Shown here: positions 32,305-40,919 of the stretch, piece by piece
Layout of the letters: every line of letters starts with the position of its first letter
Position numbering within the stretch: the first letter of the stretch is position 1
Made by a program: the position numbers and the translations under genes
Notes under the pieces: model-generated
What the model saw: the letters and a program-made list of their open reading frames with translations, nothing else
Told to the model about the DNA's origin: nothing
Databases searched by the model: none
From: an uncultured bacterium
GTDB taxonomy: Bacteria > Elusimicrobiota > Elusimicrobia > Elusimicrobiales > Elusimicrobiaceae
DNA length: 64,000 nucleotides
Direction of reading: 5' to 3'
Assembly: GCA_949294095.1 (NCBI GenBank)
Contig: CASFFZ010000009.1
Coordinates: 23,393-87,392, forward strand

Positions 32305-33536
32305 TATTTCTCTCCAGGGTTAAACTTTTTGAAATGTCTGCGTCTTCTGAAAAAACGTCTTTTCCCGCCGTTTTTCTTGGTGGGCGGCACCAAACTTCTG
32401 TACAGGCGTTCCTGCTTTTTGACCATGGTGGAAGCCGTAAATTCCGAAAAATCGCGGTGGTCAATGGCCGCTTCAAAGCGTTCGCGCAACGAAGCGTGGC
32501 GCAAAAGGACTTTAAGCTTGTCGGCAAAGGTGTTGATGTCGTTGGGCGCCACCAGAAAACCGGTTTTGTTGTTGGTAATTACTTCGCCGATGCCGTCCAC
32601 GTCATAGCATACCGCGGGCACCCGCATAGACATCGCCTCCAGCAAAGACATCGGCAGCCCTTCCCGCAACGATACGCTGGCGTACACGTCGCAAATGGCC
32701 AGCAGTTCCAGCGCGTCGTTGCGCCAGCCGGGGAAAATAACCTGCTTTTCTATGCTTAAATTTTTAGCCAGGTTTACCGCCGTTTCTTTCAGCGGGCCGT
32801 CCCCCGTGAAAATAAAATACACGTTCTTCATTTGGCTCAGCACCTTATAGGCTGCCAGCACAAAGTGAATGGGGTTTTTAAGCGGTTTAAAATTGGCCAG
32901 CGCCAACACCACTTTGGCATTGGCGGGAATTTTTAAGGAAGCTTTTTTGGCGGCGGGGTCAAATTTAAGCGGCAGGATCGGGTTGAAATTTACGCCCGCG
33001 CGGATGAGTTCCGTCCGCACGCCTTTGCCAATGCCCAATTGCTTGGCTTCGGCGGCGTTGCGGCGGGACACAAACACCAACACATCGGTAAATTTGGCGC
33101 AGAATTTTTCCACCGCCACAAAAAATTTAAACTGCTTTTCGCCGTGTTCTTTGGCAAAGCCCAGCCCGTGGAACGTATGCACCACTTTGGCCTTGCGCCA
33201 AAAAATGCGCGCGGCAATGCGCCCCAGTACGCCGGCTTTGGGGGCGTTGGTATGCACGATGTCCGGCTTGACGCGGCGCACAATGCGCCCCATTTGAAAA
33301 AGGGCTGCCAAGTCGTGAAAAAAGTACTTGGCGCGGATGTCGTGGCGAAGCGCCGTAATAAAAAACACATGCTGCGTATCGTTTTTGAAGCGTCCGTCCA
33401 AACGGCCGCCGGGGCCGGTGGCCAGATACGTTTCAAACTGCTGTTTGTTGATGGTTTTTATCGTCGTCAGCACGCTGGCCTGCGCGCCGCCCTGATCCAT
33501 ACGGGTGATGAAGTAGAGTATTTTTGTCTTTTCCAT
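32304..33536 (-). CDS. GT4-family glycosyltransferase
   Basis: A 410-aa cytoplasmic or membrane-associated glycosyltransferase of GT-B fold. The N-terminal TRMDQGGAQASVL is typical of GT4. The C-terminal domain has VLALANFKPLKNP, FTGDGPLKE, the EGLPMSLLEAMSMRVPAVCYDVDGIGEVI motif with its EX7E glutamates, and NKTGFLV. The donor and acceptor sugars are unknown; an envelope glycan is likely. Its ATG follows the SpoIID stop directly (TAAATG), tying it to that envelope gene. Confidence 0.88.
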   Translation of the reverse strand: MEKTKILYFITRMDQGGAQASVLTTIKTINKQQFETYLATGPGGRLDGRFKNDTQHVFFITALRHDIRAKYFFHDLAALFQMGRIVRRVKPDIVHTNAPKAGVLGRIAARIFWRKAKVVHTFHGLGFAKEHGEKQFKFFVAVEKFCAKFTDVLVFVSRRNAAEAKQLGIGKGVRTELIRAGVNFNPILPLKFDPAAKKASLKIPANAKVVLALANFKPLKNPIHFVLAAYKVLSQMKNVYFIFTGDGPLKETAVNLAKNLSIEKQVIFPGWRNDALELLAICDVYASVSLREGLPMSLLEAMSMRVPAVCYDVDGIGEVITNNKTGFLVAPNDINTFADKLKVLLRHASLRERFEAAIDHRDFSEFTASTMVKKQERLYRSLVPPTKKNGGKRRFFRRRRHFKKFNPGEK

Positions 33537-35711
33537 TTATTTAATTGTTCCTGTGGTGGTATCCAAGATGCGGGCCTGCGGAAAGTAATACTTGATAATT
33601 GCCATATAGTCCGCGCCTTGTTTGGCTAAACCGTCCGCCCCCTGCAGGCAAAGCCCGTATCCAAGCCCCGTGTCATAACCGCGCACCAAGACGCTTTTGA
33701 TATTTTTGCCCTTATAAAACGGCACTATATCAAACAGGTTGGAGCGCATCGTGCCCGCGCTTAAAATAAACGCGACCTCCTGCGGGGTTTTGGCTTCGTA
33801 CGAGCCTTTGCTGCCTTCAAACCGCATGGACAAAATGCGCCCCTTTTCCGTAAACGAAGTAGGCGTAATCGCGCGCAGTTTGCCGATGTTTTGTTTGTAG
33901 GCGATGCGGTTTTCTATCTCTTTTCCATCGTACAAATACATCCACTTAATGCCGGCCCATTGGGTCGGATCCTGCGGGCGGGAGTACAAATCCGCCGGCG
34001 GGTTGGAAAGCAGGTATTTGCTGACGTTGGCGGGCGAGAAAATATAGCCCGGTGTATCCGCCGTGTTTTCCAAGGAGTCCGCGGTCAGAACCCCGCAGTC
34101 GGCATAGGCGCCGGCCTGGGCTTCGGTCAGGCGGATTTGAGCGGATTCTTTGGATGCGTCTAACAAATTTTTAAAAATCAGGTTGATGCCTTTAAATTTA
34201 AAATGCAGGTCGTTATCGGTAATGTGATAGGGCTGATCCTGATGATCTTTGACCGCCTGCAGCAGGGCCGAGCGGAACACCACCGCAAGCGCCTTGAGGG
34301 CGGAATCGTGGGTAATGTCCTGCACTTGGGTGGCCAGCAAGGCGGGGATTAAATCTTCGGCATATACTTCGTTTACAAGTTTAATGCCCTGCGGCGTGGG
34401 AATGACGATCAGGGTGCCTTTTAATTCTTTGTCGCTTAGATCCGCCGCAAAAATGTTTTGGGCGGTGGCTTCGCGCACCAGAAGCGTTTTGTTGGGGTTT
34501 TCCACCGTAACGGTGAAAGGACGCTTGGCCGAAAATTCCACATGGCCTTTATCGTTGGTAAAGTCCACCCCGCCCGTCTGCGGGTTAAAAACGATCGTTT
34601 TTTGAATGTAAGAAGGCGAGCGCAGCACTTCCCCCAGTTTTTCATCTTCCACCCGCATGGTGCCCGAAGGCATCAGCGAAAAAGAAAGCAACTCCTGCGG
34701 GATTTGTTCGCGGTTGGCGTAAAGCGCCATTTTTACTTTTTCGGAAGGGGTGGAAAACATCTCGTGCACAATGGGCTGCTCCAAGCGCAGGTAAAACAGA
34801 TAGTCAATGCTTTTATCGCCCAGTTTTTTGGCGTATTTGTCAATTTTTTTGGCGAGGTCTTTATTATCGGGATCCAGGCTGTAGAGGGTGGCGTAATACT
34901 GCCAGGCGCGCAGGTCGTTTTTTTCTTTTTCGGACAGTTGGGCAAACAATTCCACCGCCGCATAATTGCGCGCGTCATGCGTCAGCGATTGCTGCAAAAA
35001 CACCGGCGCCAGCTTGCGCGAAGATTTCATTTCCGACGCGATCCGCCCCAGCATATACGATACAAAAGAAATGGTGTAGGGATTAGAAGTGTAGAGATAC
35101 TGCAGCTCGGTGGCGGCTTTTTCTTTGTCGCCGTCCAAATACCACGCCAGCGCCGTGCCCAGCTTGGCGGAAGAAACGTACTCAAAATCGGCCGTCAGGT
35201 ACAGCAAGTCCTGAAACGATTGACGGGCTTTTTTATATTTGCCCGAAGAAAGCAAAATCCACCCGCGCGTCAGTTCGGCAAAGGGATCGTCGGGGTTAAA
35301 AGCGCAGGCTTGGTCTATATATTTAACGGCCTGTTTGACCAGCCCCCGCTGCAAGGAAAGCACCGCCAACTCCAAATTGGCCGCGGCCGCCGTTTTGGCG
35401 TCGGGCGCGTTTTCAAACGTTTTAAAAGAAAAGTAACATTCGTCTATTTCGCCCGCCGCGCATTTTTTGGCTACGGCCGCAATGTCTGCCGGCAAATAAT
35501 AGTCCAGCACGCTTTTATGCAGTACGGTTTCGTTTAATTTGCTGTCCACCCGCGTAGCCGCCAGCGTGGATTTGCTGACCGTTTGTGCCGCTGGTTCTTG
35601 CGCCGCGGCAACCGCCCCAGAAGACGCAACGTCCCCCGTGGCGCAAAAAGCAAAACCCGGCAGCCCGAAAGCCGACCCTAAAAACACGGATAAAAGCAAA
35701 CATTTCTTCAT
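33537..35711 (-). CDS. Secreted TPR protein with SpoIID/LytB domain
   Basis: A 724-aa exported protein: signal peptide (MKKCLLLSVFLGSAFGLPGFAFC), TPR-like repeats (about 60-290: NLELAVLSLQRGLVKQAVKYIDQ, ELTRGWILLSSGKYKKARQSF), a middle region, and a C-terminal SpoIID/LytB region (about 560-715; SAGTMRSNLFDIVP, VLVRGYDTGLGYGLCLQGADGLAKQG). SpoIID domains cleave denuded peptidoglycan glycan strands or bind the septum in non-spore-formers. A septal or cell-wall role is likely. An extended -10 lies 6 nt before the ATG, and no ribosome site is seen. Confidence 0.78.
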   Translation of the reverse strand: MKKCLLLSVFLGSAFGLPGFAFCATGDVASSGAVAAAQEPAAQTVSKSTLAATRVDSKLNETVLHKSVLDYYLPADIAAVAKKCAAGEIDECYFSFKTFENAPDAKTAAAANLELAVLSLQRGLVKQAVKYIDQACAFNPDDPFAELTRGWILLSSGKYKKARQSFQDLLYLTADFEYVSSAKLGTALAWYLDGDKEKAATELQYLYTSNPYTISFVSYMLGRIASEMKSSRKLAPVFLQQSLTHDARNYAAVELFAQLSEKEKNDLRAWQYYATLYSLDPDNKDLAKKIDKYAKKLGDKSIDYLFYLRLEQPIVHEMFSTPSEKVKMALYANREQIPQELLSFSLMPSGTMRVEDEKLGEVLRSPSYIQKTIVFNPQTGGVDFTNDKGHVEFSAKRPFTVTVENPNKTLLVREATAQNIFAADLSDKELKGTLIVIPTPQGIKLVNEVYAEDLIPALLATQVQDITHDSALKALAVVFRSALLQAVKDHQDQPYHITDNDLHFKFKGINLIFKNLLDASKESAQIRLTEAQAGAYADCGVLTADSLENTADTPGYIFSPANVSKYLLSNPPADLYSRPQDPTQWAGIKWMYLYDGKEIENRIAYKQNIGKLRAITPTSFTEKGRILSMRFEGSKGSYEAKTPQEVAFILSAGTMRSNLFDIVPFYKGKNIKSVLVRGYDTGLGYGLCLQGADGLAKQGADYMAIIKYYFPQARILDTTTGTIK

Positions 35712-35717
35712 ATACAA

Positions 35718-35726
35718 ATTATACCA
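35718..35726 (-). promoter_or_regulatory. Extended -10 promoter abutting the SpoIID gene
   Basis: Minus strand TGG-TATAAT (35718-35726) is a perfect -10 with an upstream TG, ending 6 nt before the ATG at 35711. This is the same geometry as at kdsA and at the two cassette pilins, suggesting a leaderless message. Confidence 0.6.
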
Positions 35727-35765
35727 AATTGGGCCTTTAAAAACCCCACCCTTTCCCCGCCTGGC

Positions 35766-35807
35766 GCCGGGAGGGTGCTTCCTCCCCCGGCGGCCCCAAA
35801 CGGGGCC
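35766..35807. other. Tandem GC-rich hairpins in the tig-SpoIID intergenic region
   Basis: Two neighbouring hairpins, GCC-GGGAGG with CCTCCC-GGC (35766-35791, bulged) and GGCCCC-AAAC-GGGGCC (35792-35807), lie in the 337-base gap between trigger factor and the SpoIID gene. Apart from these and the tig terminator, nothing gene-like is supported there. Confidence 0.4.
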
Positions 35808-35902
35808 CCTGTTTGCCCCTGTTTTTGCGCGGCTGGGCCGGCCCCCGCGGCAAGGGGCGGAAGGCTTTTGGGCCCGGCGTTTGCCGGGTATCGTTTCCGC
35901 AC

Positions 35903-35933
35903 AAAAAAAGGAGCAGGTAAAAATACCCGCTCC
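35903..35933 (-). terminator. Terminator of trigger factor gene
   Basis: Minus strand GGAGC-GGGTA/TACC-GCTCC stem (one mismatch) is followed by seven T (A run 35903-35909). It lies about 120 nt after the tig stop. A second hairpin without a T run sits between (36013-36035). Confidence 0.75.
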
Positions 35934-36053
35934 CTGAGGTTAAAACCGTTTGTCCAGGCCATATGCCGTGTTTTCATACGACTTGGAAAACGGCCCGTCC
36001 GGGGACGAAACACCCCGCCCGGCATGCGGACGGGGAAGTTCGTTCCGGCAAAT

Positions 36054-37343
36054 TTATTTGTATTTCGCCTGTTCTTTGATGAAATCAAACACTTTGCGTT
36101 CGCTGAGCGTAGCCAAAATGTGCGCTTTGCGTTCGTTGAAGAAAGCTTTGATTTTCTTTTCGTCTTCTTTATTTTGAGAATTGGCGGCGATGCTCTTGTC
36201 CAATTCGGCTTTCCAGTCGGCCTCGGTGGCTTCCAGGTTTTCCTTTTTGGCAATGGCGTGCACGATGTAGCCGATGCGCAAATCCTTCTCCACGCTGGGG
36301 CGGATGCGTTCTTCAAACGCTTTTTTCTGGTCGGCCGTCAGCTGTTCGGGTTTGAGCTGGGTCATGCTGCGCACAAAGTTATTTAAAGAAGATTCCGTAT
36401 ATTCTTCCACCAAGCTCTGCGGCAAATCAAACTGGTTCATTTTGACCAAGTGGTTTTCGATTTGAGCCACTTCGTCGCGGCGGGCGTTTTGCTTGGCTTC
36501 TTCGTCCAGGCTTTCTTTGACTTTGGCTTTCAACGCGTCCAGCGTGTCAAAACCCATATCCTTGGCGAAAGAGTCGTCCAGCGCGGGCACGATTTTGTTT
36601 TTAATATCGTCCACCGTTACGTGGTAGGAAATCGTATCGTTGCCTTCTTTGGTTTCAATGTCTTTTACGTCGCCTTTTTTGAGGCCTTTAATGCCTTCGG
36701 CCAAGCCGGGCATCGTTTGCGGGGCGGACATATCCACCAGTTCGCTGTCGGCGCTTAATTTATAATCGTCCGTACCGTTGCGTTTGCCGCTGTAGTGAAT
36801 AACGGCGTAGCATTTATCGTCAATCACGGCTCCTTCGGCCGCGCTTTCCAAGCGGGCGTTGGCGTCCAGCACGCGGTTTAAATTTTCGGCCACGTCCTGT
36901 TCGGTAGCGGTTTCCGGTTTTTTGGCGATTTCAATGCCTTTGTAATCCTTTACTTCAAATTCCGGCGCCACATCCACCGCAATTTCAAACGGAAAGGCTT
37001 TTCCTTCCGCAAAGTTCATAAAATCGGCTTTGGTCAGCGTGGGGACGGCCACGGCGTCTAGCTTGGCATCCGTAATGGCGGCGTTGATGGCGGCTTTGAC
37101 CGTTAAGTCCAGCGCGCGTTCCTTAATATGTCCGGCGAAATTTTGTTTAACCAAGTCCAACGGTACTTTGCCGGCGCGGAAACCTTGCATTTGCGCACGG
37201 GATTGGACTTGTACGGCAGCGTTTTGAAAGCTTTTGGTAACCAGTTCCGGGGAGGCTTCCACCGAAAGCGTTACGCGGCAGCCTTCTTTTTTTAGTTGTT
37301 GGGTTTTTACTTCCCCGCTCTGGGCAGTTTTGAAGATGGACAT
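36054..37343 (-). CDS. tig: Trigger factor
   Basis: The ribosome-bound chaperone. The 429-aa protein has the N-terminal ribosome-docking domain with signature GFRAGKVP (about residue 53), a central FKBP-like PPIase domain (VIHYSGKRNGTDDY, GLAEGIKGLKKGDV), and a long helical C-terminal substrate-binding domain. The frame is open to 37373, but AGGAG lies 10 nt before the ATG at 37343 and the family N-terminus matches there. Usual neighbours clpP/clpX are not in this window; two tRNA genes precede it. Confidence 0.92.
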   Translation of the reverse strand: MSIFKTAQSGEVKTQQLKKEGCRVTLSVEASPELVTKSFQNAAVQVQSRAQMQGFRAGKVPLDLVKQNFAGHIKERALDLTVKAAINAAITDAKLDAVAVPTLTKADFMNFAEGKAFPFEIAVDVAPEFEVKDYKGIEIAKKPETATEQDVAENLNRVLDANARLESAAEGAVIDDKCYAVIHYSGKRNGTDDYKLSADSELVDMSAPQTMPGLAEGIKGLKKGDVKDIETKEGNDTISYHVTVDDIKNKIVPALDDSFAKDMGFDTLDALKAKVKESLDEEAKQNARRDEVAQIENHLVKMNQFDLPQSLVEEYTESSLNNFVRSMTQLKPEQLTADQKKAFEERIRPSVEKDLRIGYIVHAIAKKENLEATEADWKAELDKSIAANSQNKEDEKKIKAFFNERKAHILATLSERKVFDFIKEQAKYK

Positions 37344-37383
37344 ACTTAACTCACTCCTGTTCGTATCGGACATGCCGAAAATC

Positions 37384-37465
37384 TGGACGGAGAGGGACTT
37401 GAACCCTCACGGATTGCTCCATACGCTCCTAAGGCGTACGCGTCTACCGGTTCCGCCATCCGTCC
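37384..37465 (-). tRNA. tRNA-Leu (UAG)
   Basis: A cloverleaf on the minus strand: acceptor GGACGGA/TCCGTCC, D-arm, anticodon loop CTTAGGA giving anticodon TAG, a long variable arm as expected for Leu, and a T-arm with GGTTCAAGTCC. Discriminator base A; no CCA is encoded. Confidence 0.93.
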
Positions 37466-37491
37466 TAGTTTATGTAAGAAAAACGAAAATT

Positions 37492-37564
37492 TGGGCCATG
37501 TGAGGCTCGAACTCACGACCTTACGCTTAAGAGGCGTCTGCTCTACCAACTGAGCTAATGGCCC
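37492..37564 (-). tRNA. tRNA-Lys (CUU)
   Basis: A 73-nt cloverleaf on the minus strand: acceptor GGGCCAT/ATGGCCC, D-arm GCTC/GAGC, anticodon loop CTCTTAA giving anticodon CTT, T-arm GTGAG/CTCAC with TTCGAGC. No CCA is encoded. It lies 26 nt upstream of tRNA-Leu and is probably co-transcribed. Confidence 0.93.
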
Positions 37565-37711
37565 GAAAGGGTTTCTGGTTAGATTATAGCAAAATTAGAG
37601 AAACGGGTAAACGGCCTATGCGCCGCTTGCAGGGAAATCCGTTCCGAAGATATTTTATTTTAGCAAATTTTTTCCGCGCCGCGCAAACCCCTTTTTGGCG
37701 GCAAGAAACAA

Positions 37712-37741
37712 TTGACATCTTCCCCCCGCAAGCAATAAAAT
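37712..37741 (+). promoter_or_regulatory. Sigma70-type promoter of the 37.8-40.8 kb pair
   Basis: A perfect TTGACA (37712-37717) lies 18 bp before TAAAAT (37736-37741). Expected start is near 37748, about 50 nt before the first ATG. Confidence 0.7.
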
Positions 37742-37797
37742 ACAAGTAAGGCCTTACGGCCGGCGTCATATCTTCTTACTTAGCGATGGAACATAAA

Positions 37798-38940
37798 ATG
37801 AACATACTTTCCCAACCCCTCAAACACACATTTCTTCTGGCAGGAGCCGTTGCCTTTTTTGCGCTTCCGTCTTATGGGCAACTCCCTGAAAAAATTCTCC
37901 CGGCGGCCAAAACGGCCCTTCAGCCCGCTTTTAAAACACCGCTTGCGCAAAAAATCGCCGTTCCCGGCGGTCTGCGCAATTCTTTCGGCCCGGCGGTTGC
38001 CGTCTATGAAATGCGGCCGCTTCCCGCGCCCCAGCCTCCGATCGTGCCCAAAGTATTCATTGCCCGTTTTTACCCGCTGACGGACAGCCGAACCACGCTG
38101 GTGCAGGACTTGCTGCGCAAAAAACTGGCCAAACCGGCCCCTACTTTTTATGAAATGTTCAAACAAGCCGTCTACCTGCACCAAAAAAATCCGGCGGTTT
38201 TTAAAAAAATCAGTCAAAGATATTATTACGAAATGACGCTGTTTTTAAAACATGCCGCGCACGTGGCGCAACAAGCCGGCTACCCGGCGGTGGCGGCGTA
38301 TCTGAAAGACCATAAAGGGGCTTTCCCCACCCTGCATTCCGGCGGAACGCTTTCTTCCAACGACAAGTCCGCCCGCATGCTGACGTTTTATGCTTCCGAA
38401 GAAATGAACGCGCTGATGAATCAAATTTTATCCCGCCCGGCCGAAAAACAAATCATTACCGACGACGAATGGGTGGCCATCAACGTGCTTAGCACCCTTT
38501 TCCCGGCCCAAACCCGCCCCGCGTTCTATAATTTCTTGCTGGACAAACAATATAAGGAACTGCAAATGCTTTCGTTAGATCCTTATATGCACAATTCCGA
38601 TACGCGCCGCTTGGTTAAAGGGACGCTTAATCCCCAATCCGTGCACGCGCCTTCCTTGGCCAAGCGTATTTCCGTGCGGGAAAGATACCTGCAATACTTA
38701 ACCCAGCGCCAGACCGCGCTGGCGGGTACGATTTCACACAAACGGCAGCAATACGCCAAAAATCAAGTGATCTACGACATTTTGTCCGCCGAAGGGGAAT
38801 CAACCCCCGCCGCGCTGCAGGCCAAAAAAACATTGGAAAAAAGCCAGCGCGAATACGAACAATCCGCACTTCAACTCAAAGAAGTGTCGGCCAACTTGGA
38901 ACAAGTGACGGATGAATTAAATTTTTTACGCACAAAATAA
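37798..38940 (+). CDS. Secreted protein of unknown function with C-terminal coiled coil
   Basis: A 380-aa protein, family not recognised. A signal peptide (residues 1 to about 28, ending PSYGQ) indicates export. The middle is mixed alpha/beta without known motifs. The last 90 residues form a Gln/Glu/Lys-rich coiled coil (AKKTLEKSQREYEQSALQLKEVSANLEQV). The ATG at 37798 gives the better signal peptide; an in-frame ATG at 37786 adds four residues, and neither has a strong ribosome site. The following DUF885-like gene begins 12 nt after its stop, so the two are likely partners. Confidence 0.65.
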   Translation: MNILSQPLKHTFLLAGAVAFFALPSYGQLPEKILPAAKTALQPAFKTPLAQKIAVPGGLRNSFGPAVAVYEMRPLPAPQPPIVPKVFIARFYPLTDSRTTLVQDLLRKKLAKPAPTFYEMFKQAVYLHQKNPAVFKKISQRYYYEMTLFLKHAAHVAQQAGYPAVAAYLKDHKGAFPTLHSGGTLSSNDKSARMLTFYASEEMNALMNQILSRPAEKQIITDDEWVAINVLSTLFPAQTRPAFYNFLLDKQYKELQMLSLDPYMHNSDTRRLVKGTLNPQSVHAPSLAKRISVRERYLQYLTQRQTALAGTISHKRQQYAKNQVIYDILSAEGESTPAALQAKKTLEKSQREYEQSALQLKEVSANLEQVTDELNFLRTK

Positions 38941-38952
38941 ACGGAGACTTCC

Positions 38953-40827
38953 ATGAAACGAACACTACTTCCGGCTTTGGCGGCCTGTTTGCTCTGTTGG
39001 GCCTTTCCGACACCCGCCGCCGCGCAAGCCTTTTTTGATTTTGAAGACATAGACACCCTTTTGGAAGACAATGCGCTAAACGACGCCGCCAACCGCTATG
39101 CTTCGGTGCTGTTGTCTTTCTTTCCGGAACGCGCCACCCGGATGGGCTTTTCCTCGGCCAATTCCAAATTAAATGCCCGTTCCGCCGCCAACACTTCTTT
39201 GGCGTTAAACGCGTTGCGTTCCGTAAAGGAAATGACGGAACAAATCACGCCTTCCCAGCTTTCCAAAGCCAACCAAACTGACCTGCTTCTTTTGCAGCGC
39301 GCGCTGGATGCCGATATTTGGCAGCTGGAGCAAGACCGCATTCAAAACGATCCCTTGTACTATACGGAAGCTTTTGACGCCGTTTATGACCTGATGCTCA
39401 AGCAAACAACTGCCTCCGCGCAGCAGCGGGCCGATTTGCTGGCCCGCGTTCGCGCCCTGCCCGAAGTGGCCCGGCAAGCCCAAAACAACCTGCTCCAGCC
39501 GCCGGCTTATTTTTCCCAGCTGGCCATGGAAAGGGCTTACTATGCATATTTAGCGTTTGATGAAGTAACCGATTTTCTGCTCCAAGGCGTAGAGGACGAG
39601 GTGTCCATCTCCCAAATCAAGCGTGACGGCCAAACCGCCAAGCGCGCCATTAAACAAATGTTTGACTGGTTTAAAAGCTTATCCCAAGAACAGAACACGC
39701 AAGACTTCCGCCTGGGAGAAGAAGCCTATGTTCAGGTGCTTAAAGACCGGTACCAAATCACGGAAAAACCGGCCAAACTGGAAAAACAGCTCCAGAAAAA
39801 CTTTCTGCAAGCGCAAAAAACGTTAGCCGACGCGCTGGAACCCTTTGTTTTGGAAACGGCCGAAGAAGAAGTAACCGTTGTGGACGATTTAAACGCCACG
39901 CCTACCGTCCAGCCCACCCCGGCTAAGACGAAAAAGAAAGGCAAATTCGTCCCCCCTTCCGCACAGGATTTCTATAAAGCCGCCCAGCGCGTGGCCGCGG
40001 CGCCGGCCGGAGGCAATTTGCTGCGCGCGCTCTCCCAAGATGCCGCCGGATTAGCCCAACGCTTTGAACAAGACGGCACCCTGCCGGCCGCCGGTTCTGT
40101 TCAGTTTTCCGTCAAGCAACTGCCGGCTTTTTACGCATATACGCAAGCGTATTTATTTGTGCCCCCTTTTGGCAACCAACTTGCTCCGGTTTCGGATCTG
40201 TTTTTGCGGATGCCCTCCGGCAACAAGCTGGCCCGACAGGAACAGCTTAAAAAGGATTTCAACGCTCCGGTGCGCAAATTGCTTCTGAGCGGGGAATTGG
40301 TGCCCGGCCGCTACTATCAAACGGCAGCCGGGAAGGATTTATCTTCCATCCGCCGCCTCTATCCCTCCCGCACATTGGCCAACGGCTGGAGCGCCTACGC
40401 CCGGCGCCTGGCGAAGGAACGCGACTATGTCACAACCGAGGAAGACCTGTTGTTTCTAGCCTGGGACGAATACCGCCGCGCCGCCGCGGCGTTGGTGGAC
40501 GTACGGCTGCAAACCAAAGAATACTCCTACGCGGACGCACTGAACTTTTTGGTAACGGAAAACGGGTTTGAACAAACGGAAGCGGAAAACCTGCTCAAAG
40601 AAATTGCGGCGCATCCGGCCGAAAGCATCAGCTATGTTTACGGCTTGCAGACCCTTGAAAAAGCCCGCGAGAAATACGCCAAAAAAGAGGGAAAAGATTT
40701 TAATTTGTCTGCCTTTCATTCCCTAGTTTTGCAGGCCGGAAATGTGCCGCCTAACCGCCTGGAACAGGAAATAACCCGCCTGCAGCAGCAGGCCCGCAAA
40801 AAAGCCGAACAAAAAAATTTATTCTAA
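38953..40827 (+). CDS. Secreted DUF885-like protein with lost metal ligands
   Basis: A 624-aa exported protein (signal peptide to AAAQ, about residue 25). The fold pattern and length fit DUF885, a family of secreted zinc-dependent hydrolases. The family's HE-x2-PGHHxQ site appears here as GELVPGRYYQ (bases 40290-40319), and the usual EGWA-x-Y appears as NGWSAY (40381-40398). The Glu, Pro-Gly and Gln remain, but the histidines and the second Glu are gone. A catalytic role is therefore doubtful; a binding or scaffold role is likely. GGAG precedes the ATG. The DUF885 call is from recalled motifs and should be tested by profile search. Confidence 0.6.
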   Translation: MKRTLLPALAACLLCWAFPTPAAAQAFFDFEDIDTLLEDNALNDAANRYASVLLSFFPERATRMGFSSANSKLNARSAANTSLALNALRSVKEMTEQITPSQLSKANQTDLLLLQRALDADIWQLEQDRIQNDPLYYTEAFDAVYDLMLKQTTASAQQRADLLARVRALPEVARQAQNNLLQPPAYFSQLAMERAYYAYLAFDEVTDFLLQGVEDEVSISQIKRDGQTAKRAIKQMFDWFKSLSQEQNTQDFRLGEEAYVQVLKDRYQITEKPAKLEKQLQKNFLQAQKTLADALEPFVLETAEEEVTVVDDLNATPTVQPTPAKTKKKGKFVPPSAQDFYKAAQRVAAAPAGGNLLRALSQDAAGLAQRFEQDGTLPAAGSVQFSVKQLPAFYAYTQAYLFVPPFGNQLAPVSDLFLRMPSGNKLARQEQLKKDFNAPVRKLLLSGELVPGRYYQTAAGKDLSSIRRLYPSRTLANGWSAYARRLAKERDYVTTEEDLLFLAWDEYRRAAAALVDVRLQTKEYSYADALNFLVTENGFEQTEAENLLKEIAAHPAESISYVYGLQTLEKAREKYAKKEGKDFNLSAFHSLVLQAGNVPPNRLEQEITRLQQQARKKAEQKNLF

Positions 40828-40833
40828 ATACAA

Positions 40834-40861
40834 ATCCCCCGGCCGCAGCCGGGGGATTTTT
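40834..40861 (+). terminator. Terminator of the DUF885-like operon
   Basis: ATCCCCCGGC/GCCGGGGGAT, a 10-bp stem with CGCA loop, followed by T run. Confidence 0.88.
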
Positions 40862-40919
40862 AAAAGAACGCCGCTTTTTGCAGCGGTCAGAAACGGGCTT
40901 GCAAAACCCGTCTAGCTCA

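Noticed and set aside
36013..36035. Hairpin after tig as terminator
   Set aside because: Stem CCCCG-CCG/CGG-CGGGG has no T run on either strand; the hairpin at 35903-35933 is the better terminator.
35708..36316. Minus-strand frame overlapping the end of trigger factor
   Set aside because: Arg/Pro-rich composition, it overlaps tig in another frame and the GC-rich hairpins, and has no start signal.
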